Shown: positions 37,072 to 45,360 of the stretch, piece after piece
Layout of the letters: every line of letters starts with the position of its first letter
Numbering within the stretch: the first letter of the stretch is position 1
Source of the DNA: Saprospiraceae bacterium
GTDB lineage: Bacteria; Bacteroidota; Bacteroidia; Chitinophagales; Saprospiraceae
Direction: 5' to 3'
Assembly: GCA_016716335.1 (NCBI GenBank)
Contig: JADJWN010000021.1
Span: forward strand, 124,001-188,000
DNA: 64,000 bases
Made by a program: the position numbers and the translations under genes
The notes under the pieces: model-generated
What the model saw: the letters and a program-made list of their open reading frames with translations, nothing else
Database searches by the model: none
What the model was told of the DNA's origin: nothing

Positions 37072-37965
37072 TCAACTTTTTATCGAAATCATAATACCAC
37101 AAATCAACACAAGCAGGATGCCTATCATCCCCTCCCAACCGGGCATCTGGTCGCCCAAAAGCACGCCAAATCCAACTGAAAACACGATATTTGAGTATCC
37201 CACTGCTCCTATAATACCGGTTTTTTGATAGGCAAATGCCCTGGTGAGGTACACCTGTCCAATCAAGGCACTGATCCCGAGGAGCAGGATATATCCCCAA
37301 CTCCGGGTCGCCGGCCATTCAAATGATGCAATGATGAAATCCCATTTTTCACTTTGAATAAAAGCACCCAGGCTCAATGAAACCAGGGGGAGTATAATAC
37401 CGGAAAGCATGAATGACAGGACAATTTTCCGGTTGTCATAATACTGACTCAGGCCCCGGATACTAAGATAAGCCAAGCCGGTCATTACGGCATTGGATAA
37501 TCCTATTAAATTATACTTCAGTGAATATTCAGAAGCGTTGATTTGAGGTAAAAAAATCAAAGCTACCCCACCAAATCCGAGCAGTATGGCAGCCCATTCT
37601 CTTAATTTTAGTTTATCTCCAAACATCCAGGCCGCCGCCAATGACAGAAAAACAGGATATGACTGCTGGTATGTGATGGCCACTGCCAGTCCGATCCTGG
37701 CTATACCATAAAAAAAAGCATATAATGCCAGGGTACCAATAATGCCCCGGAAAATGAGTAAGCCGGGTTTGCCACCTTCATCCTGTGCCGGTCGCCTCAG
37801 CAGGCTGTATCCGATAAATAGCACTCCTATCAGATTTCGGAAAAGTACCATTTCCACATTGCTGATGTCATCTCTCAGTATCCTTGCAAAAGCTCCGGTC
37901 AGTGCAAAACAGAAAGATGCCACAAGCATAAAAAACAGTCCTTTCCTTATACTATCATCCTTCAT
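37072..37965 (-). CDS. EamA family (DMT) transporter
   Basis: The 297-residue protein has ten predicted membrane helices in two EamA repeats. The first repeat starts GLFFMLVASFCFALTGAFARIL; the second begins near residue 150 (YNLIGLSNAVMTGLAYLSIRGLSQ). FRGIIGTLALYAFFYGIARIGLAVAITYQQSYPVFLSLAA and GVALIFLPQ are family features. Such proteins export metabolites or amino acids; the substrate is unknown. It converges on the FNT gene. Confidence 0.88.
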   Translation of the reverse strand: MKDDSIRKGLFFMLVASFCFALTGAFARILRDDISNVEMVLFRNLIGVLFIGYSLLRRPAQDEGGKPGLLIFRGIIGTLALYAFFYGIARIGLAVAITYQQSYPVFLSLAAAWMFGDKLKLREWAAILLGFGGVALIFLPQINASEYSLKYNLIGLSNAVMTGLAYLSIRGLSQYYDNRKIVLSFMLSGIILPLVSLSLGAFIQSEKWDFIIASFEWPATRSWGYILLLGISALIGQVYLTRAFAYQKTGIIGAVGYSNIVFSVGFGVLLGDQMPGWEGMIGILLVLICGIMISIKS

Positions 37966-38107
37966 CTTATCATAAAAGACGGCAAAGGTATCAATAAAAA
38001 ACTCTCGGTAATGATAAGTGGTTATGGATTTACAGGATAACCCACTGCCGCATTTCAGATTACATGCGGCTCAATGTGCATTTGCATGATGTAAAGAAAA
38101 GGCTGCT

Positions 38108-39200
38108 TTAACTGCCTTTGATTTTAAAAACCATCACACCGCATTGTGTAGTGAAAATGGCAGGCTCAAAACTGAATTCTCTGGATTTCCGGATGGCAAG
38201 AGAGACCATGCTCTTCTTCGCCGTAGTAGATAATCCCGGATTGAATTCTGCCTTTGTGACATTGCCCTTATTATCTACACAAATATCAAGGCAGACTGTT
38301 CCATCTTCATCAGCGAGAATCAAAATACTGGGAATCTCCTCAATCTTCCTTTTACCGAGTCCCTGACCATATATCTCGATGACAAGATCATCATCTATCT
38401 GCAGCGTATTTCGGGTATTATCTTCCTTAGGTATGGTGGGGTCATCTTTTACCTCTGTCACATCCGATTCTGAGACCACTTCTTCTCCCTGTTCAACCGG
38501 ATTGGTTTTCACATCGGAAGTATCTCTGGATTGGTTATCGGGAGCATTGTCCTCATTTGTGTTTTCCTGCCGTCCGCTATTCCCTGCAACGGTGTCAGCT
38601 GGTATTGGATTTTCACCGGATTCAGTTTCAGTCCTGGCATTATTGTTGCGGCCGGTGTTGTTTTTTGTCTTTTTTGTTATACCGCACAGCGACTTTGCTT
38701 TTGCTTCAGCCACTGCTGAACCTGCATACATAGCTCTTTCATAATCCGCACATGCTTTAAGGAGTTGTCCGTCTGTTTCATATATCCGGGCTCTGAGTTC
38801 GAGCAGATCAGCATCTGGAAGGCAGCAACCCGATAGCAGCACTCAGACTGTTTAAGGCAGCTTCTGATTGGTTGAGGCCCAGTTCTGCTTTGGCAAGAGT
38901 GGCTGCCGCAAGCCCTGTGATTCCCTTCAGTTCGATAGATTGCAAAGCATCTTGTTTGCCTCCTTTATAAGCACCTAATGCATTTTTTGCCATCCCTCTT
39001 TTGATAAGTGCATCCTTATATTTTGGATCTTGTCTGATGACAAGATTGTACTGAGTTACCGCTTCATCATATCGGGAGGTCTCAAAAAGATATTCAGCCT
39101 TGACATAAATAAAACCAATTTCTTCTTCAAGAGTCTGGGCAATGCCGGCCCCAAGACAGAGCAGAGAAAACACTGAAATAAATATTGATTTTCGAATCAT
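38108..39200 (-). CDS. TPR protein with a TonB-C-like C-terminal domain, frameshifted
   Basis: A signal peptide (SIFISVFSLLCLGAGIAQ) is followed by TPR repeats (KAEYLFETSRYDEAVTQYNLVIRQDPKYKDA, GMAKNALGAYKGGKQDALQ and, after the break, YETDGQLLKACADYERAMYAG). A Ser/Thr/Asp/Glu-rich linker of about 100 residues follows, then a domain with DICVDNKGNVTKAEFNPG that resembles energy-transducer TonB C-terminal domains. The frame breaks near 38815-38822: removing one T from CCTTCC (minus strand) joins SAAIGLLP to DADLLELRARIY. Without that change translation stops at SRC. The protein should be periplasmic; the role is unknown. Confidence 0.75.
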
Positions 39201-39433
39201 TTTCCGGTACGTTTGAAATACAAGTAAAAGACAAAAAAGCAGGTCTTATTGTTAGTTAACAAAACATTAAACAGGATATGACTGCCTTCATACCCTTAGA
39301 TATTGCAAAATACAGATAAAGGATGGACTATTGCAGGCGCAAAGTTATGGAAAATCGCAGAATGTAAGGTATCACTGTATATTTTTCAATCCTCACCCTG
39401 CAAGAAATATCCGAAGGCTTTGGAAATACTTTT

Positions 39434-39441
39434 TACTTTTG
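39434..39441 (+). promoter_or_regulatory. Putative -7 element of aroC
   Basis: TACTTTTG fits the Bacteroidota -7 consensus TAnnTTTG and ends only four bases before the aroC ATG at 39446. If it is used, the mRNA would be almost leaderless. No -33 element with normal spacing is clear. Confidence 0.4.
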
Positions 39442-39445
39442 CTGA

Positions 39446-40522
39446 ATGAGCGGAAATTCAACAGGCATATTATTTAAAGTGACAAGTTTCGGTGAATCTC
39501 ACGGGCCTGCCATCGGTGTGGTTGTGGATGGATGCCCTGCCGGACTGGAGATAGACCATGAATTTATACAAAGAGAACTGAACCGACGGAGACCCGGCCA
39601 ATCTGCCATAGTTACTCAAAGAAAAGAGTCTGATACGTTTGAGATTTTATCGGGAGTATTTAATAATAAAACCACCGGAGCTCCTATATGTATGCTCATC
39701 CGCAATACCAATCAGAGATCAGCCGATTACAACGACATGGCGGATAAATATCGTCCTTCACATGCTGATTTTACTTATGATGCCAAATACGGTCTGCGGG
39801 ATCCATTCGGTGGAGGCAGGTCCTCCGCGAGAGAAACAGCAGCGAGAGTAGCAGCAGGAGCTGTTGCCAAACTCTTGCTACAATCACAGGATATCCGCAT
39901 TACTGCCTATGTAAGTCAGGTAGGTAATATTATGGTACCTTTGACTATGGATCCTGACCCTACAGTAATAGAAAGTAATCCTGTACGATGTCCGGATCTG
40001 ACCAAACCTGAATAGATGGAAATACTCATCCGGCAAATCAGAAAAGAAGGCGATACCATCGGGGGTCGCATTACCTGTGTGATTACAGGCGTACCTCCGG
40101 GATTGGGGTCACCGGTATTTGACAAACTGCATGCTGACCTTGCCAAATCCATTATGAGCATCAATGCCGTAAAAGGATTTGAATACGGCTCAGGGTTTGA
40201 CAGCATCCACATGAAAGGAAGTGAGCATAATGATATTTTTGAAAACGCCGGAGGAAAAATTGTAACGCAAACCAATCATTCAGGAGGTATTCAGGGTGGA
40301 ATATCCAATGGGATGCCCATTTACTTTAATGTGGCATTCAAGCCGGTAGCTACTATAATGCAAAATCAGAAAACTGTGGACAGGTTTGCTCAAGACACTG
40401 TAATAGAAGGCAAAGGAAGACACGATCCCTGTGTGGTACCCAGAGCCGTACCCATCGTAGAAGCTATGGCAGCCATTACAATTGCAGACCACTTTTTGAG
40501 GAATAAAACAGCAAGAATGTAA
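39446..40522 (+). CDS. aroC: Chorismate synthase, interrupted by an in-frame TAG
   Basis: Chorismate synthase makes chorismate from EPSP with reduced FMN, the last step of the shikimate pathway. The first part has GESHGPAIGVVVDGCPAG, ELNRRRPGQS, FGGGRSSARETAARVAAGA; the second has KEGDTIGGRITCVITGVPPGLGSP, GFEYGSGF, NHSGGIQGGISNGMPIYF and RHDPCVVPRAVPIVEAMAA. The frame is the same throughout, but codon 190 is TAG (40013-40015), between LTKPE and MEILIRQIRKEG. Family members have a Lys or Gln-type residue there, so AAG or CAG to TAG is the likely change. The enzyme should be essential in an organism without dietary aromatics. Confidence 0.95.
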
Positions 40523-40538
40523 TTCGGGAGAAAAGAAG

Positions 40539-40626
40539 CGGAAGAGGAGGGATTCGAACCCCCGGTACCCTCTCAGGTACGCCGGTTTTCAAGACCGGTG
40601 CAATCAACCAGCTCTGCCACTCTTCC
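40539..40626 (-). tRNA. tRNA-Ser (anticodon UGA)
   Basis: The minus strand folds as an 88-base class II tRNA: acceptor GGAAGAG/CTCTTCC with discriminator G, anticodon stem CCGGT/ACCGG around CTTGAAA (anticodon TGA), a long variable arm and T arm GGGGG-TTCGAAT-CCCTC. CCA is not encoded. Confidence 0.94.
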
Positions 40627-40736
40627 GTATAGTTTTTTGAACAGAGACGCAAAAGTAAACAAATCCAAACAACTGAAAAATATTTGCAGGAAATTTTCAA
40701 ACGTCATTGGTGAAATATGTAATCCTCTAATCAGGC

Positions 40737-40777
40737 AAAAAAAAAAGTGGGACACACTTTTGCTCCCACTTTTTTTT
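40737..40777 (-). terminator. Rho-independent terminator after the Crp/Fnr gene
   Basis: The stem GTGGGA/TCCCAC (40747-40752 and 40764-40769) is flanked by A10 on the left and T8 on the right, so it can terminate in both directions. It lies 44 bases after the Crp/Fnr stop codon. Confidence 0.8.
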
Positions 40778-40820
40778 ACTAAATTTCAGGTATAACTATT
40801 ATGAGAAAACCTTATATTGC

Positions 40821-41521
40821 TCAGCTCAATGCCGCAATATTTCTTATGAGCATAGATTTGCCCCTGAAGTGTATCTTATTGGATCTTTTTAGTTGATTGA
40901 GAATGGTGGTCACCGTTTGTCTTGAGACCCCGGTATAATTGGCAATATCCTGCTGGGTAAAAGAATGCTTCAATAAAAGTTCATAACCCACCTGCTTGCC
41001 ATAAGAGTTTGCATACAGTTTTATAAACTCTATGATTCTCTCCCTGGCATCATTAAGTACCAGTGATTCCATCCGCTCCTCGACATCTTTCAGTCTCTTG
41101 CCAAAAACTGTATGATGCAGAGAGAAAGATTTACATTGCCTTTCATCATATCAATAATGATATCTTTATGCACCGCCATAACTGTAGCTCCCGCAGACAT
41201 TACCGAAGCGTAATTGTCACGCACTGCTTCACCTGAGATACAATGCTCACCGAACACAGCTCCCTGATGCAGTATGGATTTGATGATTTCTCTGCCGTCA
41301 TGGTTGGCATAGGCAATTTTTACCACTCCCTCTAAAAGAAAAAATATCTTATCACTGATTTCCCCCTGACTGAAAATAATACTATGCTTCTCAAAGTTCT
41401 GTATTTTACCATAAGCCATGAGATTGTCAAGTTCCTGCTGGCTCAGACATTTAGAGAGAGGATTAGAAAGTATGTACTCATACTTTTTATTATCTGGACT
41501 ATATGTATTATTTGTATTCAT
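40821..41521 (-). CDS. Crp/Fnr family transcriptional regulator, frameshifted
   Basis: The N-terminal cyclic-nucleotide-binding-type domain contains HSIIFSQGEISDKIFFLLEGVVKI and GAVFGEHCISGEAVRDNYASV; the C-terminal winged helix is SFTQQDIANYTGVSRQTVTTILNQLKR. The frame breaks at about 41101: one G is missing from what should be GGG, and restoring it links IIQFLGKR to LKDVEERMESLVL. The intact protein would have about 234 residues. It lacks the N-terminal cysteine cluster of Fnr, so a different signal is likely. The ATG at 41519-41521 abuts a palindrome that may be its own operator. Confidence 0.88.
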
Positions 41522-41536
41522 GTCACCAATATGACA
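41521..41536. promoter_or_regulatory. Candidate Crp/Fnr-type palindrome at the start of the regulator gene
   Basis: TGTCA-CCAATA-TGACA is a perfect 5+5 inverted repeat with a 6-base spacer, the geometry of Crp/Fnr sites. It touches the start codon of the Crp/Fnr gene, which suggests autorepression. The half-site is not the classic TGTGA or TTGAT, so the reading is tentative. Confidence 0.45.
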
Positions 41537-41613
41537 CAAACAGCATCAAATACCCCTATTTGATAAATGAAGTATCAATCTGACAGGTATTGTATCAGTC
41601 TTAAAAAACTACT

Positions 41614-42168
41614 TTATCTTATTCTGAATGAGTAACTTAACGTAGATCCGGCATTGATACTACCCAATATGGAGTGGGTATTAATATTTAGAGGAGCGAT
41701 GGCAGGGTTTACAAAGTTACCTTGCGGATAGGTTTCTGCATTTTCAACGAACAAAAGATATCTATATGTCTGCTCAGTAATATGACTGAATTTCAGGTGA
41801 AGCATTTCTGGAACAGAATCACTTTCACCCATAATACTCAATCTGATCACATCACTCATCAACCTGGATCCGTCAATCAACAAAGCAGATCCTTGTGCCT
41901 GAATCCGGATAGCTCCTTCATTATTCCCGAGTTTATTCACCTGAGGCTTCCATTTATCATGACCTGAGAATTCTACTAAGTAATAGTTTTTACTTTGGGG
42001 AGGAGGCTGAATTTTAAAATGACAATTTAACCTGTTCAGATATCTATCAGGTCCCACAGTCTCAAAACTAAAATCATTAACAGAAAAACTATGGATAGCT
42101 ACCTTAGCAGGAACATTACAGGCAAGCGTAGGACAACCGTACCGCAAAAAGCTGACACAATAAAATCT
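41614..42168 (-). pseudogene. DUF4249 protein, C-terminal part (gene split by the island)
   Basis: This frame has no start of its own and is the C-terminal part of a DUF4249 surface protein, recognised by FSFETVGPDRYLNRLN, YYLVEFSG, TYRYLLFVENAETYPQGNFVNPAIAPLNI and GSINAGSTLSYSFRIR. The missing N-terminal half, in the same orientation, lies at 49758-50171 on the other side of the defence island. In many Bacteroidota, DUF4249 genes directly follow a TonB-dependent receptor gene, as does the 5' half here. The frame stays open until the left end of the island, at about 42168. It is presumably non-functional as it stands. Confidence 0.72.
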
Positions 42169-42368
42169 GAACTTTCGTTCCGACTAACACAAGCCGACCC
42201 AAAAGGTTTTAAAAATTTTCCCACCGCACATTTTAAAAAATAATTTTTGCCGACACGCATTGGCACATTTGGTTTGCCCTACTCACAAATCCAACGCTTC
42301 CAAACCAAAAGAGCCAATCTTGCCAACGCTCCGTTAAACGACAAAAACGTCAATCCAAAACAACAAAA

Positions 42369-43334
42369 CTGACAGAATGGCTGACTTATACATTAATTGA
42401 CAACATTACTGTAACTGACAGACAGGAAGAAAATATCAAACAATCCTTATCAAACATTGAGGGGCATTTAAAAAACACAGATAATGACCTAAATGTTGAA
42501 AGAACATTTACAAACGGTTCTTACGAGCGTGATACTATCATTCGTCCATTAAACGACATTGACATTTTTGCAGTATTGAAATCTGACGATTGGAAAAACG
42601 AATATGGACAACTTCCAACCCCACAAAAAGTGCTAACCAAAATAAAAAACTATCTGAATAGTTTGAATGATTATAAGGACAAGGTAAAACAAGACAGACC
42701 TTGTGTAACTATTATTTTAAGCGACAAACGTTTCGATATATTACCAAGTTTTGAACAATTGGGTGGAGGTTATCTTATCCCTAACTATGATTTAGAAACG
42801 TGGACATATTCATATCCAGAGCAGTTAAGCACCAACCTTGATAGTACACACAAACTTCGTAACTACAAACTAAAGCCAACAATCAAAGCTATCAAGTATT
42901 GGAACAGAGAAAATAACAAACTTATTCCGTCATACCATATTGAGGAAACAGCAATCAGTATTTTTCAACTAAACAATTTTACCAATTATGAAGAAGCTAT
43001 CCGTATTTGGTTTAACAATGCTGAATATTATTTACAATCTGCAAAATTCAAATCTAATAACGACTACACAGCATCTACAAATAAAATCAAGAAAGTCAAG
43101 GATAAACTAAATGATGCCAAAAAGAAATATGATGAAGGCAAAGAAGCTGAAGCCAAGAAAATTTGGAAAGAAATTTTTGGCAAAGAATTTCCAACCGTAG
43201 ATGAGGAAGAAGCGAAAAATTTCTCAAAGGCTTTAATAGAAGGCTCATTAAAATACAGTTCTACTGCGGGTTTATCTTCAATTGCAGGAACAGCAGTTTC
43301 AGCTTCAAAAGGGTTTTATGGCGATGTTCTTTAG
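42369..43334 (+). CDS. CD-NTase-like nucleotidyltransferase of a CBASS operon
   Basis: CD-NTases make cyclic oligonucleotide alarm signals in CBASS antiphage systems. The catalytic site is clear: Gly-Ser in FTNGSYERDT (about residues 50-51), the Asp pair in LNDIDIF (63 and 65) and the third Asp in KRFDILPSF (about 123). The C-terminal half is helical and Lys/Glu-rich, ending ASKGFYGDVL. The 5' end is uncertain: the conserved frame opens upstream of 42369 with no ATG, and I mark a CTG. A TTG at 42576 would exclude the active site. An ATG at 42377 is in another frame. Either a rare start or a lost base must be assumed. The stop overlaps the E2 gene by 17 bases. Confidence 0.82.
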   Translation: MTEWLTYTLIDNITVTDRQEENIKQSLSNIEGHLKNTDNDLNVERTFTNGSYERDTIIRPLNDIDIFAVLKSDDWKNEYGQLPTPQKVLTKIKNYLNSLNDYKDKVKQDRPCVTIILSDKRFDILPSFEQLGGGYLIPNYDLETWTYSYPEQLSTNLDSTHKLRNYKLKPTIKAIKYWNRENNKLIPSYHIEETAISIFQLNNFTNYEEAIRIWFNNAEYYLQSAKFKSNNDYTASTNKIKKVKDKLNDAKKKYDEGKEAEAKKIWKEIFGKEFPTVDEEEAKNFSKALIEGSLKYSSTAGLSSIAGTAVSASKGFYGDVL

Positions 43335-43737
43335 AAAAAAGAAAGCAAATCCGATTGTTCAGATAAGTGCAATGAAATCAAAATTTCCTCAATTTCAAAG
43401 TAAGCGAAAAGGAAATGATATTATATTCACAGGAGAGTTACTGATAAAACCCGAATTTCCAACTTATAAAATTTCTGTTGAGTATAGAGGTAATTTACGT
43501 CCGCTTGTAAAAGTCATTTCTCCTGCACTTATTGAAAATCCACCCCATTTTTATCAATCGAATAAAAGTCTTTGTTTGTACCACCCTGATAATTTCAAAT
43601 GGGACACTAACAAACTTATCGCAAAAGAAATAATGCAATGGACGATTGCTTGGTTATATTTTTATGAAGTTTGGCTCGAAAAAGGAATTTGGTATGGTCC
43701 AGAAGTTCCTCACGCAACACAAAAAGAAAACGAATGA
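43318..43737 (+). CDS. Type II CBASS E2-like protein (ubiquitin-conjugating fold)
   Basis: The 139-residue protein resembles the short E2 of compact type II CBASS operons, which are known to act on their CD-NTase without an E1 domain. Key features are ISVEYRGNLRPLVKVISPAL, the putative catalytic Cys 86 in SLCLYHPDNFKWD, and the C-terminal WTIAWLYFYEVWLEKGIWYG that is typical of this group. It overlaps the CD-NTase gene by 17 bases and precedes the membrane effector gene, so the three are cotranscribed. An alternative start at 43324 removes two residues. No E1 or JAB deconjugase gene is present in the island. Confidence 0.85.
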   Translation: MAMFFRKKKANPIVQISAMKSKFPQFQSKRKGNDIIFTGELLIKPEFPTYKISVEYRGNLRPLVKVISPALIENPPHFYQSNKSLCLYHPDNFKWDTNKLIAKEIMQWTIAWLYFYEVWLEKGIWYGPEVPHATQKENE

Positions 43738-44500
43738 AAAAAGTAGTACCTTACAAAAAGATTTTGACCGTGTGTCTGTCATTGATAGAATTTCAACTGG
43801 TATTCTTGGGTGTTCTGTCATTGCATCTGTCGCAACAATTATTATTTCCTATTTAGGGGTAGAACATACAATCGAAAACGCACTAACAACTGTATTAAAC
43901 TATATAATTTGTTTTTTGGCAGTTGCCTATTTTCTTTCTGATATTATCTCAAATTACTTGTTCCAAAAAGCAGAGGCTAAAAGACGTGATGATTTTTTTG
44001 ACAACAGTCTAAACACAAGTCATTCAGAAGAAAACTCAAACGAGTATTTTACAAATGATAACATAACGCCAAGCATTAAGAAAATGGGAGTTAACTGTTT
44101 TGAAAATTCCTTTTTCACAAAATCCATTTCGGGAAAAATGCTAAAACCAATGATAATAAAATCTATTGTTGTGTTTCTTCTATTTGTAATTTTGGCTATT
44201 ACAAACAATCATTTATTCGTTACGGCACTTCAAATCGCATTACCATATACCATATTTCAGCAGACAATTAGACTATTCGTATTCCACAATAGAATTGAGA
44301 ATATTTGTAGACGTTTCCGACAAATATTTACAACACATAACAAAAAAACCATTACCAAATCTATCTTACATAATGTATCAAGCTATGAAACAACTTTATC
44401 TTGGGCTTGTATAAAATTAGATAGTAAATTATTTGACAAAATGAATGATGAACTTTCAGAAAAGTGGAATAAGATAAAAACTAAATGTAATATTGCTTAA
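43694..44500 (+). CDS. Putative four-TM membrane effector of the CBASS operon
   Basis: I do not recognise a named family with certainty. Four membrane segments are visible: ISTGILGCSVIASVATIII, TVLNYIICFLAVAYFLSDI, IIKSIVVFLLFVILAI and FVTALQIALPYTIFQQTI. Between segments two and three is a charged cytoplasmic-type region of about 80 residues (QKAEAKRRDDFFDN onwards). This layout resembles the SMODS-associated 4TM effectors, thought to open the membrane when a nucleotide signal binds. The ATG at 43694 overlaps the E2 gene by 44 bases; no later ATG precedes the first helix closely. The effector role is inferred from position and topology. Confidence 0.65.
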   Translation: MVQKFLTQHKKKTNEKSSTLQKDFDRVSVIDRISTGILGCSVIASVATIIISYLGVEHTIENALTTVLNYIICFLAVAYFLSDIISNYLFQKAEAKRRDDFFDNSLNTSHSEENSNEYFTNDNITPSIKKMGVNCFENSFFTKSISGKMLKPMIIKSIVVFLLFVILAITNNHLFVTALQIALPYTIFQQTIRLFVFHNRIENICRRFRQIFTTHNKKTITKSILHNVSSYETTLSWACIKLDSKLFDKMNDELSEKWNKIKTKCNIA

Positions 44501-44510
44501 TCGTACGAAA

Positions 44511-45311
44511 ATGAGCGAAATCAATACTTATTTAACACAGCTTTCAAAACAACTTTGTTGCACAAAAGATGTAACAGATAAGATTGATAATTCCTACAAT
44601 TATTTGGAAGGAAAAATATATGAACATTTTCGTGACAGAATTGAAAAAATACAGACTTTTGGTTCTTACGACAGAGGCACATATTTACCTCAATCTATTG
44701 ACCCATATTCAGATGTGGACGTAATAATAATTTTCAAAACTAACGAATATCAACCCGACACATTTTTAAAACATCTTCGTCAGTTTACAGATAAAATATA
44801 TCCACGTTCAGAAATTATTCCTGACCACCCTACAATTTCAGTAACCTTAAATCATATCAAATTTGAGCTTGTTCCTGCATTTTGGGAAGATAGTTTTTGG
44901 AATGGACAACAACTTAAAATTCCTGCACCAAGAAACAAAGACCTCAAATGGATTACAACTTCTCCCACAGATTTAAAAGCTGACTTAGAGAGAAAAAACG
45001 GAAAAGAAAATCAGCAAATTATTCCTTTAATCAAACTTGTAAAATATTTCAATTTATTGAATGAAAAGCCATATAGTTCTTTTCAATTGGAAAAATCTAT
45101 AATTGACCTAAGCTATTCAAACAATGGAGAGTTAAAAGATTATCTATTTGAGTTTATCAATGATTTGAATTTAGACGAAAAAACCGAAGCCCAAACAGCT
45201 TTTATTCAAGAACTAAAAACGAAAAGAAAAAACTTGATAACTCTCGAAAAAGGCAATATGCCCGAATATGCAATTCAAGAGTTGCAAAAGATGTTTCCAT
45301 TGATATATTAA
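44511..45311 (+). CDS. Second nucleotidyltransferase (SMODS/CD-NTase-like) in the CBASS operon
   Basis: This 266-residue protein has a Pol-beta-type nucleotidyltransferase core. Gly-Ser is at 51-52 (QTFGSYDRGTYLP), and the Asp pair at 68 and 70 (YSDVDVIIIF). Where the third carboxylate is expected it has Glu 119 (HIKFELVPAF), in contrast to Asp in the first CD-NTase. The rest (IIPLIKLVKYFNLL, SSFQLEKSIIDL) is helical. Its start follows the effector stop by 10 bases. It may make a second signal, act as a toxin, or be an inactive partner; none of these can be decided from the sequence. Two such enzymes in one compact operon are unusual. Confidence 0.75.
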   Translation: MSEINTYLTQLSKQLCCTKDVTDKIDNSYNYLEGKIYEHFRDRIEKIQTFGSYDRGTYLPQSIDPYSDVDVIIIFKTNEYQPDTFLKHLRQFTDKIYPRSEIIPDHPTISVTLNHIKFELVPAFWEDSFWNGQQLKIPAPRNKDLKWITTSPTDLKADLERKNGKENQQIIPLIKLVKYFNLLNEKPYSSFQLEKSIIDLSYSNNGELKDYLFEFINDLNLDEKTEAQTAFIQELKTKRKNLITLEKGNMPEYAIQELQKMFPLIY

Positions 45312-45360
45312 AAATTAAAACAATCATATTGATTACCTTTGAGCATTTTAAAAGTAGAGG

